This document shows, one piece after another, positions 46,016 to 56,245 of a stretch of 64,000 bases of DNA (positions are counted from its first letter, which is position 1; the number at the start of each line of letters is the position of its first letter). Under the pieces are notes generated by a model that was not told where the DNA came from, made no database searches, and was given only the letters and a program-made list of their open reading frames with translations. Origin of the DNA: Leifsonia sp. Root4 (GTDB lineage: Bacteria > Actinomycetota > Actinomycetes > Actinomycetales > Microbacteriaceae); the NCBI RefSeq assembly GCF_001425085.1, contig NZ_LMDN01000005.1:1-64000 (forward strand). Reading direction: 5' to 3'. The position numbers and the translations under genes are program-made.

Positions 46016-46683
46016 CGAGCGTCCTCCTGTGCGGCCCGCACATCGGGGGCCAGTTCTTGGGCAATGGTGTCGAACACCTCGGGCGAGGGCTCGCCGAGCA
46101 TCACGATGGTGCTCGGACCGGCCTCGGTGACGAGGGCGTAGTGGAAAAGCCCGCGGTCCTCGACGGGCTTCGGGTTCGAGTAGACATCCCACTCGATGCC
46201 GTCCACCGTGACGGTGGACACGGGATCGGTGCCGTCGACCAGGCCGGAGAGCCAGCTGGCGTCCGCGTCGATGGCCTGGTGGATGCCGACGTACTGCTTC
46301 TCGGGGCTGATCAGTCCGACGTACCAGCTGGTGATGCCGGCCTTATTGGTGCTGAGCGTCGCCGAATTCGAGGTCCACCCGAGGGGGAGTTCCGGATCGA
46401 CGAGCGTCACATCGACGGAGGGCTGCACCGCGGCGGCGGCGGCCGACCAGTCGATGTCCCGTTCGATCGGCTTGTCGCTGCGCGGCACGATCAGCACGAT
46501 CACGACGACAACGGCGAGGGTCGCGAGCAGCGACAGCACGAGGTTGTTGATCGTCTGCTTCGCGCGGTGCTTGCGAGAATTCTCGGCCTTGCGCGCCGCG
46601 GTCTCCTCCGGAGTCTCCGGGCGACCGAGCTCGGCGACGACGCGGGGCGCCTTGCCCGGCTGCTTCATGGTCGGCACGCTCAT
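46012..46683 (-). CDS. DUF4245 domain membrane protein
   Basis: A 223-residue bitopic protein: a basic cytoplasmic N-terminus, one membrane segment (about 45-67) and an extracytoplasmic domain of the DUF4245 family ([26 protein letters not shown] and later segments). Role unknown. It overlaps xseB upstream and the carbonic anhydrase gene downstream by 4 bases each, so the three form an operon. The same gene lies in the xseA-fum region in mycobacteria. Confidence 0.9.
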   Translation of the reverse strand: MSVPTMKQPGKAPRVVAELGRPETPEETAARKAENSRKHRAKQTINNLVLSLLATLAVVVVIVLIVPRSDKPIERDIDWSAAAAAVQPSVDVTLVDPELPLGWTSNSATLSTNKAGITSWYVGLISPEKQYVGIHQAIDADASWLSGLVDGTDPVSTVTVDGIEWDVYSNPKPVEDRGLFHYALVTEAGPSTIVMLGEPSPEVFDTIAQELAPDVRAAQEDAR

Positions 46684-46907
46684 TCGGCGGATGCCGCGGC
46701 TTCTGCCCCGGCCCTGGCCGCCTCGAGGCGCGCCTTGGCCCCGATCAACCACTCTTCGCAGCGACGCGCCAACGCTTCACCGCGCTCCCAGAGGGCGAGG
46801 GACTGTTCCAGCGTCGAGGAACCCTGTTCGAGTTCGCTGACGACACGGATCAGTTCATCGCGCGCCTGCTCATAGCTCAGTTCTGCGAGGTCATCGTTCA
46901 CGGGCAT
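46680..46907 (-). CDS. xseB: Exodeoxyribonuclease VII small subunit
   Basis: A 75-residue helical protein that assembles with XseA to degrade single-stranded DNA into oligonucleotides. The family pattern [37 protein letters not shown] is intact. It lies 52 bases after xseA and has its own TAGAAT -10 box inside that gap, so it can be expressed independently of xseA. Confidence 0.94.
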   Translation of the reverse strand: MPVNDDLAELSYEQARDELIRVVSELEQGSSTLEQSLALWERGEALARRCEEWLIGAKARLEAARAGAEAAASAE

Positions 46908-46913
46908 GTCTCG

Positions 46914-46919
46914 ATTCTA
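46914..46919 (-). promoter_or_regulatory. -10 box (TAGAAT) of xseB, leaderless spacing
   Basis: Reverse-strand TAGAAT, close to the consensus, ends 7 bases before the xseB ATG at 46907; there is no Shine-Dalgarno sequence. Confidence 0.6.
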
Positions 46920-46959
46920 CGCGGCAACACTGTGCTCACCGTCCGCGGCCGCAGAGCGC

Positions 46960-48180
46960 TCAGCGGCGCTCCGTCTGGCCCGTCGACCGCGCCGTCACGG
47001 CGCCGCTCGAGAGGGTGAGGCGCAGCTCTGTGCCCTCGGGTGCCTGTGCCGCTTCCCGCAGCACTCCGCCGTCCGGCAGCTGCACGATCGCATAGCCGCG
47101 GTCGAGGGTTGCCTGCGGCGAGAGCGCACGCAACTGGGAGCGCAACTCAGCGGTCTGGTCGCCTGCCCGTTCGAGGCGGCGTTCGACCAGCTCGACGCCG
47201 CGCGCGACGAAGCGCGTCAGGTCCTGAGCGCGGGAGTCGAAGATCCACGCCGTGTCCGCGAGCACGGGCCGGCTGCGCAGTTGCGAGAGCCGGTCGATCT
47301 CGGCCGCGAGGATACCGGTGAGGCGGGTTCCGATGCGGGCACGGGCCTGCTGCACCCTGGCCAGCTCCTCTGCGACATCCGGCACGACGCGCTTGGCGGC
47401 ATCGGTCGGCGTCGACGCCCGGAGGTCCGCGACCTCATCGAGCAGGGGGCGGTCGGCCTCGTGCCCGATTGCGCTGACGATCGGGGTCCGCGCCGCTGCG
47501 GCGGCGCGCACGACGCGCTCGTCGCTGAAGCCGAGCAGGTTCTGGAAGTCACCGCCGCCGCGCGCGACGATGATCACGTCGACCTCTGGGTCGGCGTCGA
47601 GTCTCTCGATCGCGGCCGCGACCTCGCCCACCGAACGGTCGCCCTGCACCGCAGCGTGCACGACGCGGAAGTTCACGGCCGGCCAGCGCAGCTGGGCATT
47701 GCGGATGACGTCTTTCTCGGCATCCGAATCTTTGCCCGTGATCAGGCCGATGCAGTGTGGCAGGAACGGCAGCGGCCGCTTGCGCGAGACGTCGAAGAGG
47801 CCCTCGGCGGCGAGCTGCTTGCGGAGGCGTTCGAGGCGCTCCAGCAGATCGCCGAGGCCGACGTGGCGCAGCTCGAACACCTGCATGGTGAGCGTTCCGC
47901 CCTTGACCCAGTAATTCGGCTTGACGAGGGCGATCACGCGGTCGCCCTGCTTGAAGTCGGCGTCGAGCTTGGCGCGCACCGACGACCAGACGTTGAAGCT
48001 GACAGTCGCGTCTTCGTTCAGGTCCTTGAGCTTGCCGTAGACATTGCCGCCGGAGACGCCCCACTGCGTGATCTCGCCCTCGACCCACGCCGTGCCGAGC
48101 CGCTCGATGTACCCGCGGATCTTCTGCGAGAGCACGGCGACCGGCCACGGGGCATCGAGGGTGGGTGTTGCATCGCTCAC
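46960..48180 (-). CDS. xseA: Exodeoxyribonuclease VII large subunit
   Basis: This is the catalytic subunit of exonuclease VII, 406 residues. It has the N-terminal OB fold (about 15-110), the catalytic domain with GLITGKDSDAEKDVIRNAQLRWP near residue 150 and VIIVARGGGDFQNLLGFSDE near 210, and a C-terminal coiled-coil region that binds XseB. The GTG at 48180 has GGAGG about 10 bases upstream. Divergent from ispH, as in many actinobacteria. Confidence 0.95.
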   Translation of the reverse strand: MSDATPTLDAPWPVAVLSQKIRGYIERLGTAWVEGEITQWGVSGGNVYGKLKDLNEDATVSFNVWSSVRAKLDADFKQGDRVIALVKPNYWVKGGTLTMQVFELRHVGLGDLLERLERLRKQLAAEGLFDVSRKRPLPFLPHCIGLITGKDSDAEKDVIRNAQLRWPAVNFRVVHAAVQGDRSVGEVAAAIERLDADPEVDVIIVARGGGDFQNLLGFSDERVVRAAAAARTPIVSAIGHEADRPLLDEVADLRASTPTDAAKRVVPDVAEELARVQQARARIGTRLTGILAAEIDRLSQLRSRPVLADTAWIFDSRAQDLTRFVARGVELVERRLERAGDQTAELRSQLRALSPQATLDRGYAIVQLPDGGVLREAAQAPEGTELRLTLSSGAVTARSTGQTERR

Positions 48181-48250
48181 GCGCGGATCCTCCAGAAACC
48201 TCGACGGCGCGCACCACCGGGGTGCGGCGCTTCTTCACAGGCTCCCAGCC

Positions 48251-48256
48251 TAGACT
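48251..48256 (+). promoter_or_regulatory. -10 box (TAGACT) of ispH, leaderless spacing
   Basis: TAGACT ends 7 bases before the GTG at 48263, with no Shine-Dalgarno sequence. Confidence 0.6.
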
Positions 48257-48262
48257 TGGGCT

Positions 48263-49363
48263 GTGACGATTAAGACGGATGCCCCCACCATCGGCCTCGG
48301 GATGCCCCGCATTCCCAGCCGCCGCGGGCACTTGAAAAACAATCCTGTGTCCGGTGAGAAGAAGGTCCTGCTCGCCGCCCCGCGCGGGTACTGTGCCGGC
48401 GTTGACCGGGCCGTGATTGCCGTCGAGAAGGCGCTCGAGCACTACGGGGCCCCCGTCTACGTGCGCAAGCAGATCGTGCACAACATCCACGTCGTGACCG
48501 AACTCGAGGCGCTCGGCGCCATCTTCGTCGAAGAGGTCGACGAGGTCCCGAGGGGATCACACCTCGTCTTCAGCGCGCACGGCGTCTCGCCGGCCGTCGT
48601 CAACGCCGCCGCCGACCGCGGCCTGCAGGCCATCGACGCGACCTGCCCGCTGGTCACCAAGGTGCACCGCGAGGCCGTGCGCTTCGCCCGAGACGACTTC
48701 GAGATCTTGTTGATCGGGCACGAAGGGCATGAGGAGGTCGAGGGCACGGCAGGCGAGGCGCCTGACCACGTGACGATCGTGAACAGCCCGGACGATGTCG
48801 AGAACATCGAGGTCAAGGATCCCGACAAGGTCGTCTGGCTCTCGCAGACCACGCTCAGCGTCGACGAGACCATGGAGACGGTCCGCCGACTCCGGGAGAA
48901 GTTCCCCAAGCTGCAGGACCCGCCCAGCGACGACATCTGCTACGCCACGCAGAACCGCCAGGTGGCCATCAAGAAGGTCGCCCGCGACGCGGAACTCGTG
49001 ATCGTCGTCGGCTCGGCCAACAGCTCCAACAGTGTGCGCCTGGTTGAGGTCGCACTCGAGTACGGTGCCTCGGCCGCCTACCGTGTCGACTACGCCAGCG
49101 AGGTCAAGCAGGAATGGCTCGACGGTGTCGCAACGGTCGGCGTCACCAGCGGCGCCTCCGTGCCGGACGAACTCGTGCAGGAACTGCTGCGTGATCTGGC
49201 GGATGCCGGCTACGGCACGGTGCAGGAAGTCAAGACGGCGGAGGAAGACCTGATCTTCAGCCTGCCGAAGGAGCTCCGCACGGGGCGCTCGGGCAAGCAG
49301 GACCCGCGGGCGCTCGGCGGGCGCAACACCCCCGCAGTCGACTCTGACTGCAACACCAAGTAA
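48263..49363 (+). CDS. ispH: 4-hydroxy-3-methylbut-2-enyl diphosphate reductase
   Basis: Last enzyme of the methylerythritol phosphate pathway, making IPP and DMAPP with a [4Fe-4S] cluster. The three cluster cysteines are visible: Cys44 in [12 protein letters not shown], one in [12 protein letters not shown] (about 131) and one in [11 protein letters not shown] (about 229). HNIHVV and the [13 protein letters not shown] segment near the C-terminus bind substrate in the family. 366 residues with a non-conserved N-terminal extension of about 30 residues; an internal start nearer the conserved region cannot be excluded, but the -10 box favours 48263. Confidence 0.95.
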   Translation: MTIKTDAPTIGLGMPRIPSRRGHLKNNPVSGEKKVLLAAPRGYCAGVDRAVIAVEKALEHYGAPVYVRKQIVHNIHVVTELEALGAIFVEEVDEVPRGSHLVFSAHGVSPAVVNAAADRGLQAIDATCPLVTKVHREAVRFARDDFEILLIGHEGHEEVEGTAGEAPDHVTIVNSPDDVENIEVKDPDKVVWLSQTTLSVDETMETVRRLREKFPKLQDPPSDDICYATQNRQVAIKKVARDAELVIVVGSANSSNSVRLVEVALEYGASAAYRVDYASEVKQEWLDGVATVGVTSGASVPDELVQELLRDLADAGYGTVQEVKTAEEDLIFSLPKELRTGRSGKQDPRALGGRNTPAVDSDCNTK

Positions 49364-49372
49364 CCCGACCCG

Positions 49373-49753
49373 CTAGTTCGGCTCGTGCCAGCCGTCCCCG
49401 TGTGACCAGCTGACGGCGGTGGGGCGGATCTCGATCGTGCCCCACTGCGCGGCCGGGCATTTCTCCGCCCAGCCGAGTGCGGCAGCCGGGTCGTGTGCGT
49501 CGATCACGAAGAAGCCGCCCAGTTTCTCGGGATCATCGCTGAGCACGCCGACCAGGTCTTCGCGCTGCCCGCTGCGCACCCGGTAGATCGCCGACTCGGA
49601 TGACGGTTGCAGCACCTCGGCCGCAATCAGGATTCCGGCGTCATCCAGTTCTCTGCCGTAGCGGTCGAAGGCATCGCGCCATGGCGCCATGTCTTCCTCG
49701 CTGAGACCGGTGTCGCCTTGTTCCGCGTAGTACATCAACAGCGTGAATCGCAT
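49373..49753 (-). CDS. YciI family (DGPF domain) protein
   Basis: This 126-residue dimeric alpha/beta-barrel-like protein is of the YCII/DGPF type (MRFTLLMYYAEQGDTG at the start, then GGFFVIDAHDPAAALGWAEKCPA). Related proteins occur near ECF sigma factors; none is seen here. Biochemical role unknown. The gene converges on ispH with only 9 bases between stops. GGAGG precedes the ATG. Confidence 0.87.
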   Translation of the reverse strand: MRFTLLMYYAEQGDTGLSEEDMAPWRDAFDRYGRELDDAGILIAAEVLQPSSESAIYRVRSGQREDLVGVLSDDPEKLGGFFVIDAHDPAAALGWAEKCPAAQWGTIEIRPTAVSWSHGDGWHEPN

Positions 49754-49837
49754 GGGGATCGCCTCCGTGCCCCCGATTGTGCCACCCGCATGAGTCGAAT
49801 GCCAGCGCTCGGAGGTTCGAACGCCGAACTCGGAGAA

Positions 49838-49872
49838 ACGGCCCCCTCCCGAGCGGGGAGGGGGCCGTTTCC
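49838..49872. terminator. Terminator hairpin
   Basis: A 15-bp perfect stem, AAACGGCCCCCTCCC at 49838-49852 with its complement at 49858-49872, closes over a 5-base loop. On the reverse strand it follows the DUF6264-like gene by 22 bases and protects the YciI gene from read-through. Confidence 0.85.
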
Positions 49873-49894
49873 ACAGCGTCGACGCGCTGCCAGG

Positions 49895-50518
49895 TCAGAC
49901 GGCGCCCGGAAGCTGCATGAGCAGTGGGTCGCTGGCCGCCACCATCGAGACGACGACGAACAGCAGGATGACCGACAGCACGCCGCCGGCCAGCGGCACC
50001 CAGAAGGCACGTCGGGCGTGCTGCATCCGAAGCACCGCCCAGATGGCCGTGGCCACCCAGAGCACCCCCTGCACGACATTGCCGATCAGGATGGTGCGCA
50101 TGTCGGATTCGCTGGCGACATAGTCGGCCAGCCCCTGCTGGGTGTGCAGCAGCTGCAGCGCCTCGGGGATGGACGACAGCGTATTGATCGCCATCCACAG
50201 GCCGAAAAGGCCGAAGATCAGCAGTGCGATCGTGATGCGTCGGTCCGTGCGCAGTGCCTCAGCCGGTGTGCGGGGCGCGGTCGGTGCGGCGAGCCCGGCC
50301 GACGGAGGGCCGGTGGGCGCCGGGTTCCAAGGCGCAGCCGATGCGGCCGGCGGTGCCGCGGCGGGTGCCGCCGGTTCGCTGGGGGCCGGAGGCGCTGGCG
50401 GCTTCCATTCCCAGCCCTCTGGCGCGAGTTCGCCATAGCGAGGACGAGGCCGCTCGTCGGCCCTCGAAGTCTCTGGCTTCGATCCTTCAGGGCTGGCGGC
50501 GGCCTCGTTCTCAGTCAT
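49895..50518 (-). CDS. Membrane protein with Pro/Ala-rich N-terminus (DUF6264-like)
   Basis: A 207-residue protein. Residues 1-95 are disordered, rich in Pro, Ala and Glu, with a YGELAPEGWEWKPP segment. The rest has four probable membrane segments. It resembles what I recall as DUF6264, a family found in Microbacteriaceae, but I hold that name loosely. It lies 10 bases after the fba stop on the same strand, so it may be co-transcribed with fba. Confidence 0.7.
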   Translation of the reverse strand: MTENEAAASPEGSKPETSRADERPRPRYGELAPEGWEWKPPAPPAPSEPAAPAAAPPAASAAPWNPAPTGPPSAGLAAPTAPRTPAEALRTDRRITIALLIFGLFGLWMAINTLSSIPEALQLLHTQQGLADYVASESDMRTILIGNVVQGVLWVATAIWAVLRMQHARRAFWVPLAGGVLSVILLFVVVSMVAASDPLLMQLPGAV

Positions 50519-50528
50519 GACGATTCGA

Positions 50529-51554
<1,026 letters not shown>

Positions 51555-51589
51555 GGAAGCTCCTTGGCGTTGATCTTGGGTGTGAGGAA

Positions 51590-51595
51590 AGTCTA
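51590..51595 (-). promoter_or_regulatory. -10 box (TAGACT) of fba
   Basis: Reverse-strand TAGACT predicts a transcript start near 51583 and a leader of about 28 bases carrying the ribosome binding site. Confidence 0.5.
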
Positions 51596-51830
51596 TCCAG
51601 CCGAGGGCCCTCTGCACATTTGCTCAGCGCCGAGCGTGGCCGCCGCACGAAGGTGCAGCGGTTTCTTGCCTGATCCGTTAAGGAATGCGATTCTTTCGCG
51701 ATATTTCGGCGAGTTTCTTGCGACGGGCGCGGGCACGCTGCCTACGCTGAAATTGGCGGCCCGTTCAGGCCGCTGTAAGCGCGCAGGACTGCGCCGACGG
51801 CCATTCAACCCGCGTCCGGGAGGACCCACC

Positions 51831-52820
51831 ATGATGAGCACCGACACCTCCAGCCTTTACCGCCACCCCGACCGCAACTTCGCGATGGAGCTGGTGCGGG
51901 CAACGGAGGCGGCCGCGATCCGCGCCGTGCCGTGGATCGGGCGGGGCGACAAGCTCGGCGCCGATGGGGCGGCGGTCGACGCGATGCGCGCGTTCCTCGG
52001 AACGGTCAGCTTCGACGGCGTCGTCGTCATCGGCGAGGGCGAGAAGGATGCCGCCCCCATGCTCTACAACGGGGAACGCGTCGGCAACGGCCGCGGCCCG
52101 GCCTGCGACATCGCGGTCGACCCCATCGACGGCACGAGCCTCACCGCCGCCGGTCGGCAGAATGCGCTCTCCGTGATCGCCGTCTCGGACCGCGGCACCA
52201 TGCTCGACGCCTCGAGCGTGTTCTACATGGACAAGATCGTGACGGGCCCGGAGGGAATCGGTGTCATCGACATCCGCCGCCCCATCGCCGACAATATCCA
52301 CGCCCTGGCCAAGGCCAAGAACATTGACGTCGGCGACATGCGGGTCGCCGTGCTCGACCGCCCGCGGCACGAACAGCTCATCGCCGAGATCCGCGAGGCC
52401 GGAGCCGGCACCCGGTTGATGAGCGACGGCGATGTCGCTGGCGGCATCAACGCCGCCCGCTACGACTCCCGCATCGACATGTGCGTGGGCATCGGCGGCA
52501 GTCCTGAGGGCATCACAACCGCCTGCGCGATCAAGGCGATCGGCGGATTCATGCAGACCCGCATGGCGCCGAAGGATGCCGCAGAGCGCGCCCGCGGCGA
52601 GGCGGCCGGCCTCGACTGCGACCGCATCTACGAGGTCGACGACCTGGTGCAGGGCGGCAACACCTTCTTCGTCGCCACGGGCGTGACCGACGGCGGGCTG
52701 CTCGCCGGGCCGCGCAAGATCGGCCGCACGCACATCCGCACCGAGAGCATCATCCTGCGCGCGAAGTCGGGCACGATCCGCCGCGTGACCGCCGACCACC
52801 TCGTTTCGAAGTGGCAGTAA
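51831..52820 (+). CDS. glpX: Fructose-1,6-bisphosphatase class II
   Basis: Gluconeogenic phosphatase of the GlpX type, 329 residues. The metal-binding segments are present: VVIGEGEKDAAPMLYNGE (about 62-79) and DPIDGTSLTA (about 95-104), and the later VGIGGSPEGI segment. A GGGAGG at 51818-51823 precedes the ATG at 51831 (a second ATG follows immediately). The long leader (51555-51830) holds TACGCT at 51743-51748 as a weak -10 candidate. In mycobacteria glpX lies beside fum; here it sits beside fba. Confidence 0.95.
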   Translation: MMSTDTSSLYRHPDRNFAMELVRATEAAAIRAVPWIGRGDKLGADGAAVDAMRAFLGTVSFDGVVVIGEGEKDAAPMLYNGERVGNGRGPACDIAVDPIDGTSLTAAGRQNALSVIAVSDRGTMLDASSVFYMDKIVTGPEGIGVIDIRRPIADNIHALAKAKNIDVGDMRVAVLDRPRHEQLIAEIREAGAGTRLMSDGDVAGGINAARYDSRIDMCVGIGGSPEGITTACAIKAIGGFMQTRMAPKDAAERARGEAAGLDCDRIYEVDDLVQGGNTFFVATGVTDGGLLAGPRKIGRTHIRTESIILRAKSGTIRRVTADHLVSKWQ

Positions 52821-52841
52821 CCCGCACCGTCTGAGTGGCGC

Positions 52842-52878
52842 CCGCTGGTTGAGCTTGTCGAAACCTGGATTTCGACAA
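52842..52878. repeat. GGTTGAGCTTGTCGAAACC palindromic element
   Basis: GGTTGAGCTTGTCGAAA at 52847-52863 faces TTTCGACAAGC at 52870-52879, forming an imperfect hairpin between the convergent glpX and ald genes. It shares its core with the copies at 4.18 kb and 54.73 kb. The remaining gap to ald (52880-52967) is made of short CGGCGGG-type repeats. Confidence 0.8.
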
Positions 52879-52967
52879 GCGCAATCGGCGGGCGCTCGTT
52901 GCTCAATCGGCGGGAGTGGCCAACCGGCGGCAGTGGGCTGCTCGACCGGCGGACCGGACTCCGCCCG

Positions 52968-54068
52968 CTACGCCGCGACCAGCTCGAGGCCGTGCGCCGC
53001 GGCGACGGCCGCGTTCACGACCTGGCCGCCCCGCACGTTGACACCGAGCGCGAGGGCGGGGTCGGAAGCGACCGCGCCCTCCCAGCCGCGGTCGGCGATG
53101 GCGACGGCGTAGGGGAGCGTCACATTGGTCAGCGCGATCGTCGAGGTCTGCGGCACGGCACCGGGCATGTTCGCGACGCAGTAGTACGTGGAGTTGTGCA
53201 CGCGGAAGACCGGCTCGTCGTGCGTCGTCGGGCGCGAGCCCTCGAAGCAGCCGCCCTGGTCGATGGCGATGTCGACGAGCACCGAGCCGGGCTTCATCGA
53301 CGCGACCATCGCGTCGGTCACGAGCTTGGGTGCTGCGGCCCCCGGGACGAGCACGGAGCCGATCACGAGGTCGGCCTCGGCCAGCAGTGCGGCGATCTCG
53401 AACGCGCTCGAGCGACGGGTGTCGACGCGCCCGCCGAAGTGGGCGTCGAGCTGGCGGAGCCGGGGCACCGAGATGTCGACGACGGTCACGTGCGCCTGGA
53501 GGCCGACGGCCATGGCGGCAGCGTGCTCACCGGCGACGCCGCCGCCGATCACGACGACATTGCCGCGCGGAGTTCCCGGCACGCCGCCGAGCAGAAGTCC
53601 GCGTCCGCCAGCGGGGCGGAGCAGCTCCTGTGCGCCGGCCTGCACCGAGAGGCGCCCGGCGATCTCACTCATCGGGGAGAGCAGCGGCAGGGAGCGGTCG
53701 GGCAGCTGCACGGTCTCGTAGGCGATGGCGGTGGCGCCGGATGCGATGAGCGCCTCGGTGAGTGGCCGGTCGGCCGCGAGGTGCAGATAGGTGAACAAGA
53801 CCTGCCCGTCTCTGATCAGCGGGTACTCGCTCGCGACGGGCTCCTTGACCTTCAGGATGAGCTCGGCTGCGGCCCAGACATCGCTCGCGGCCTGGACGAT
53901 CTCGGCGCCGGCGATGGAGTACTCCTCGTCGCTGAACGACGAGCCGGCCCCAGCCCCGCTCTGCACGAGCACGCGGTGCCCGCGGCTGACGAGTTCATTC
54001 ACCCCGGAGGGCGTCGCCGCGACCCGGAATTCGTTGTTCTTGATTTCAGTGGGAACTCCGACGAGCAT
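52968..54068 (-). CDS. ald: Alanine dehydrogenase
   Basis: NAD-dependent conversion of alanine to pyruvate and ammonia. The 366-residue protein begins [17 protein letters not shown], has the catalytic-Lys segment [16 protein letters not shown] and catalytic His in [10 protein letters not shown] (about 95), and the NAD-binding [21 protein letters not shown] (about 168-188). GAAGGAG precedes the ATG at 54068. A divergent Lrp-type regulator gene, 140 bases away, is the usual partner (AldR) in actinobacteria. Confidence 0.95.
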   Translation of the reverse strand: MLVGVPTEIKNNEFRVAATPSGVNELVSRGHRVLVQSGAGAGSSFSDEEYSIAGAEIVQAASDVWAAAELILKVKEPVASEYPLIRDGQVLFTYLHLAADRPLTEALIASGATAIAYETVQLPDRSLPLLSPMSEIAGRLSVQAGAQELLRPAGGRGLLLGGVPGTPRGNVVVIGGGVAGEHAAAMAVGLQAHVTVVDISVPRLRQLDAHFGGRVDTRRSSAFEIAALLAEADLVIGSVLVPGAAAPKLVTDAMVASMKPGSVLVDIAIDQGGCFEGSRPTTHDEPVFRVHNSTYYCVANMPGAVPQTSTIALTNVTLPYAVAIADRGWEGAVASDPALALGVNVRGGQVVNAAVAAAHGLELVAA

Positions 54069-54208
54069 CCGTGTCTCCTTCGACGTGCTGCGGTTGGGGG
54101 AAAGTGCGTTGACTATTTGCCCACGGATGCGAGCTGCGCACAAGAAATCCGTATTATCGAACAGGAATCAGCGTTCTGCTGTGCAAAAATTCGGTAGGAG
54201 GTGCCGAG
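54069..54208. promoter_or_regulatory. ald-lrp divergent control region
   Basis: This 140-bp gap is less GC-rich than its surroundings. It contains TTGACT (54109-54114), TATTAT (54152-54157), and GAAC-10-GTTC (54159-54176), which could be an Lrp-type operator. I cannot place the promoters firmly. The regulator encoded to the right probably binds here. Confidence 0.45.
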
Positions 54209-54694
54209 ATGGCCCGTGTGCAGAATGATTCCCCCGAGTTCGTCACGCTCGATGACACCGATCGCTTGCTCATCGCCGCGCTGCGCGAGAACAGCCGCGT
54301 CCCCAACAACCGCTTGGCCGAGATCGCCGGGATCTCGCCGTCGACGTGCCTGCAGCGCGTGCGCGCGCTGGTCGACACCGGCGTCCTCCGGCGCTTCACC
54401 GTGGACGTCGACGCGGACGCGCTCGGCTTCGGGATGCAGGCCCTGGTCTCGGTGCGCATCCGCCCCGGGGCCCGGGACCGGCTGGACACGTTCGCCGAGC
54501 AGCTGCGGGAGCTGCCGCAGGTGGCGCAGTACTTCTATCTCGCCGGCGCGGAGGACTTCGTCATCCACTTCCGCGGGCGCAACACCCAGGACCTCCGCGA
54601 CTTCGTGACCGACCACCTCTCGACCCAGCCGATCGTCGCGTCGACGAACACGAGCGTGATCTTCGATCACGAGTACGGGCCGCTGCGCGGCTGA
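54209..54694 (+). CDS. Lrp/AsnC family transcriptional regulator (AldR-like)
   Basis: A 161-residue regulator with an N-terminal helix-turn-helix (about 14-60, LDDTDRLLIAALRENSRVPNNRLAEIAGISPSTCLQRV) and a C-terminal RAM domain (about 78-155) that binds amino acids and forms oligomers. GGAGG sets the ATG at 54209. By position it should control the divergent ald gene in response to alanine or other amino acids, as AldR does in mycobacteria. Confidence 0.92.
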   Translation: MARVQNDSPEFVTLDDTDRLLIAALRENSRVPNNRLAEIAGISPSTCLQRVRALVDTGVLRRFTVDVDADALGFGMQALVSVRIRPGARDRLDTFAEQLRELPQVAQYFYLAGAEDFVIHFRGRNTQDLRDFVTDHLSTQPIVASTNTSVIFDHEYGPLRG

Positions 54695-54727
54695 CGGGGC
54701 GAACCCCGCACGGTGAGGAAACCCAGC

Positions 54728-54817
54728 TGGTTGAGCCTGTCGAAACCCCGGTGGTTGAGCCTGTCGAAACCTCGTTGGTTGAGCCTGTCGAAACCTGTTT
54801 TCGACAAGCTCAACCAG
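54728..54817. repeat. Three tandem TGGTTGAGCCTGTCGAAACC units plus an inverted copy
   Basis: The unit tggttgagcctgtcgaaacc occurs at 54728-54747, 54752-54771 and 54776-54795 with a 24-bp period, followed by the inverted copy TTTCGACAAGCTCAACCAG at 54799-54817. The last unit and inverted copy can form a long hairpin. It lies between the convergent lrp and rmuC genes. Confidence 0.9.
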
Positions 54818-54836
54818 CGTTAGGAAGCGGCGTCGC

Positions 54837-56171
54837 CTAGCTGGCGTGTTCCTCGCGTTCGACGGCGGATGCCGGCAGCTCCAGCTCCACGGCGGTGAGC
54901 TTGCGCGGCACCTCGTGGATCGGCGCCGGCTCGATCAGCAGGTCGAGCTTCGTCTCGTCGATGCCGGGGAACTGCCTCGCCGTCACGAGCACGCGCGTCT
55001 CGAGGGAGTTCGCGAACTTGTTGTAGCTGTCGACGGTGCGTTCGATCGCCTTGCGCAGGCCGTCGGCGTGCGTGCTGAGAGTGCCGAGCCGAGCGTAGAG
55101 CGCCTTGCCGAGCTCGAACAGCTTCTTGGCGTCATCCGTCAGCGCCTGCTCCTGCCAGGTGTAGGCGACCGTCTTCAGCACAGCCCAGAGGTTCACGGGG
55201 GAGGCGAGCGCGACCCGCTTGCCGAAGGAGTACTCGAGGATCGCCGGGTCGGCCTCGAGAGCGGAGGAGAGCAGCGACTCGCTGGGGATGAAGGCGACGA
55301 CGAACTCGGGGCTGGCGTCCAGCCCCTCCCAGTAGGTCTTCTTCGCGAGGGCGTCGATGTGCCCACGCACGGCCTTGACGTGCCGGTCCACGAGCGCCTT
55401 GCGTCGAGCGCCCTCCTCGCCGCTCGCCGTGATGGGGATCTGACTCGCCTCGATGTAGTGCTCGAGCGGCACCTTCGCGTCGACGGCGATGGACTTGCCG
55501 CCGGGCAGGCGGATCACCATGTCGGGGCGGCCCGCTCCGGCATCCGTCGTGATCGACTGCTGGGTGTCGAAGTCGACGTACTGGGCGAGGCCAGCTGCCT
55601 CGACGACGCGGCGCAGCTGGGTCTCGCCCCAGACGCCGCGGGTGCTGTTGGAGCGCAGCGCGCTGGCCAGCGACTCGGTGGCGCCGCGCAGCTGCTCGTC
55701 GGAGAGCTGGGCCTGCTTGAGCTGCTCGGAGAGCGAGCCGAACTGCTCGCTGCGCTGCTTCTCGAGCTCGGCCACGGTGCTCTGCATGGTCGTGAGAGTC
55801 TCGCGCACCGGCCCGAGCGCCTGCAGCACCGCGCTCTCGCGCTTCTCCCGCTCGGATTGCTCGATCCGGTCGGCCCTGTGCCGTTCGGCCAGCTCGGAGA
55901 ACTGCAGCTTCTGGGCCTCGATCTGGGCGAGCAGGCTGTCGACGGTGGCGTCCGCCGCAGCCAGCTCGGCTCGAAACTCGGCATGGGCGGATGCCGCGCT
56001 CGCCCGGGTCTCGGCCAGCTGCAGCGCGTGCTGCGCGGCCAGCACCTCGGGCGACGCGATGGCCACGCCGTCGCCTGCTCCGGCCGTGCGGCGCGCGAAG
56101 AGCCAGGTGCCGATCACGCCGAGGGCGGCGCCGAGCAACAGACCGAGCACGAGCATCAGAAGTGGTTCCAT
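54837..56171 (-). CDS. rmuC: DNA recombination protein RmuC
   Basis: A 444-residue protein with an N-terminal membrane anchor (about 5-25), a long coiled coil (about 45-165) and a C-terminal PD-(D/E)XK-type nuclease domain of the RmuC family. The domain includes TRGVWGETQLRRVVEAAGL, RPDMVIRLPGGKSIAVDAKVPL (about 210-231; Asp and Lys of the nuclease motif) and FIPSESLLSSALEADPAI. RmuC limits inversions at short inverted repeats; the repeat element beside it is a coincidence as far as I can tell. Confidence 0.93.
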   Translation of the reverse strand: MEPLLMLVLGLLLGAALGVIGTWLFARRTAGAGDGVAIASPEVLAAQHALQLAETRASAASAHAEFRAELAAADATVDSLLAQIEAQKLQFSELAERHRADRIEQSEREKRESAVLQALGPVRETLTTMQSTVAELEKQRSEQFGSLSEQLKQAQLSDEQLRGATESLASALRSNSTRGVWGETQLRRVVEAAGLAQYVDFDTQQSITTDAGAGRPDMVIRLPGGKSIAVDAKVPLEHYIEASQIPITASGEEGARRKALVDRHVKAVRGHIDALAKKTYWEGLDASPEFVVAFIPSESLLSSALEADPAILEYSFGKRVALASPVNLWAVLKTVAYTWQEQALTDDAKKLFELGKALYARLGTLSTHADGLRKAIERTVDSYNKFANSLETRVLVTARQFPGIDETKLDLLIEPAPIHEVPRKLTAVELELPASAVEREEHAS

Positions 56172-56245
56172 GCTGCAAGTGAATCAGCTGCCACCGACAC
56201 CGACGGTTGCCGCACCGGAGAGTCGGGTCGCGGGTGGGACGAGCG

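Noticed and set aside
54728-54817. Regularly spaced repeats that could suggest a CRISPR array
   Set aside because: The period is 24 bp with only 4 variable bases between 20-bp units, no unique spacers, and no cas genes; the inverted copy marks it as a palindromic dispersed repeat.
54346-54840. Open frame across lrp and the repeats encoding VEPVET peptide repeats
   Set aside because: It is out of frame with lrp and simply translates the non-coding repeat units; no start signal or homology supports it.
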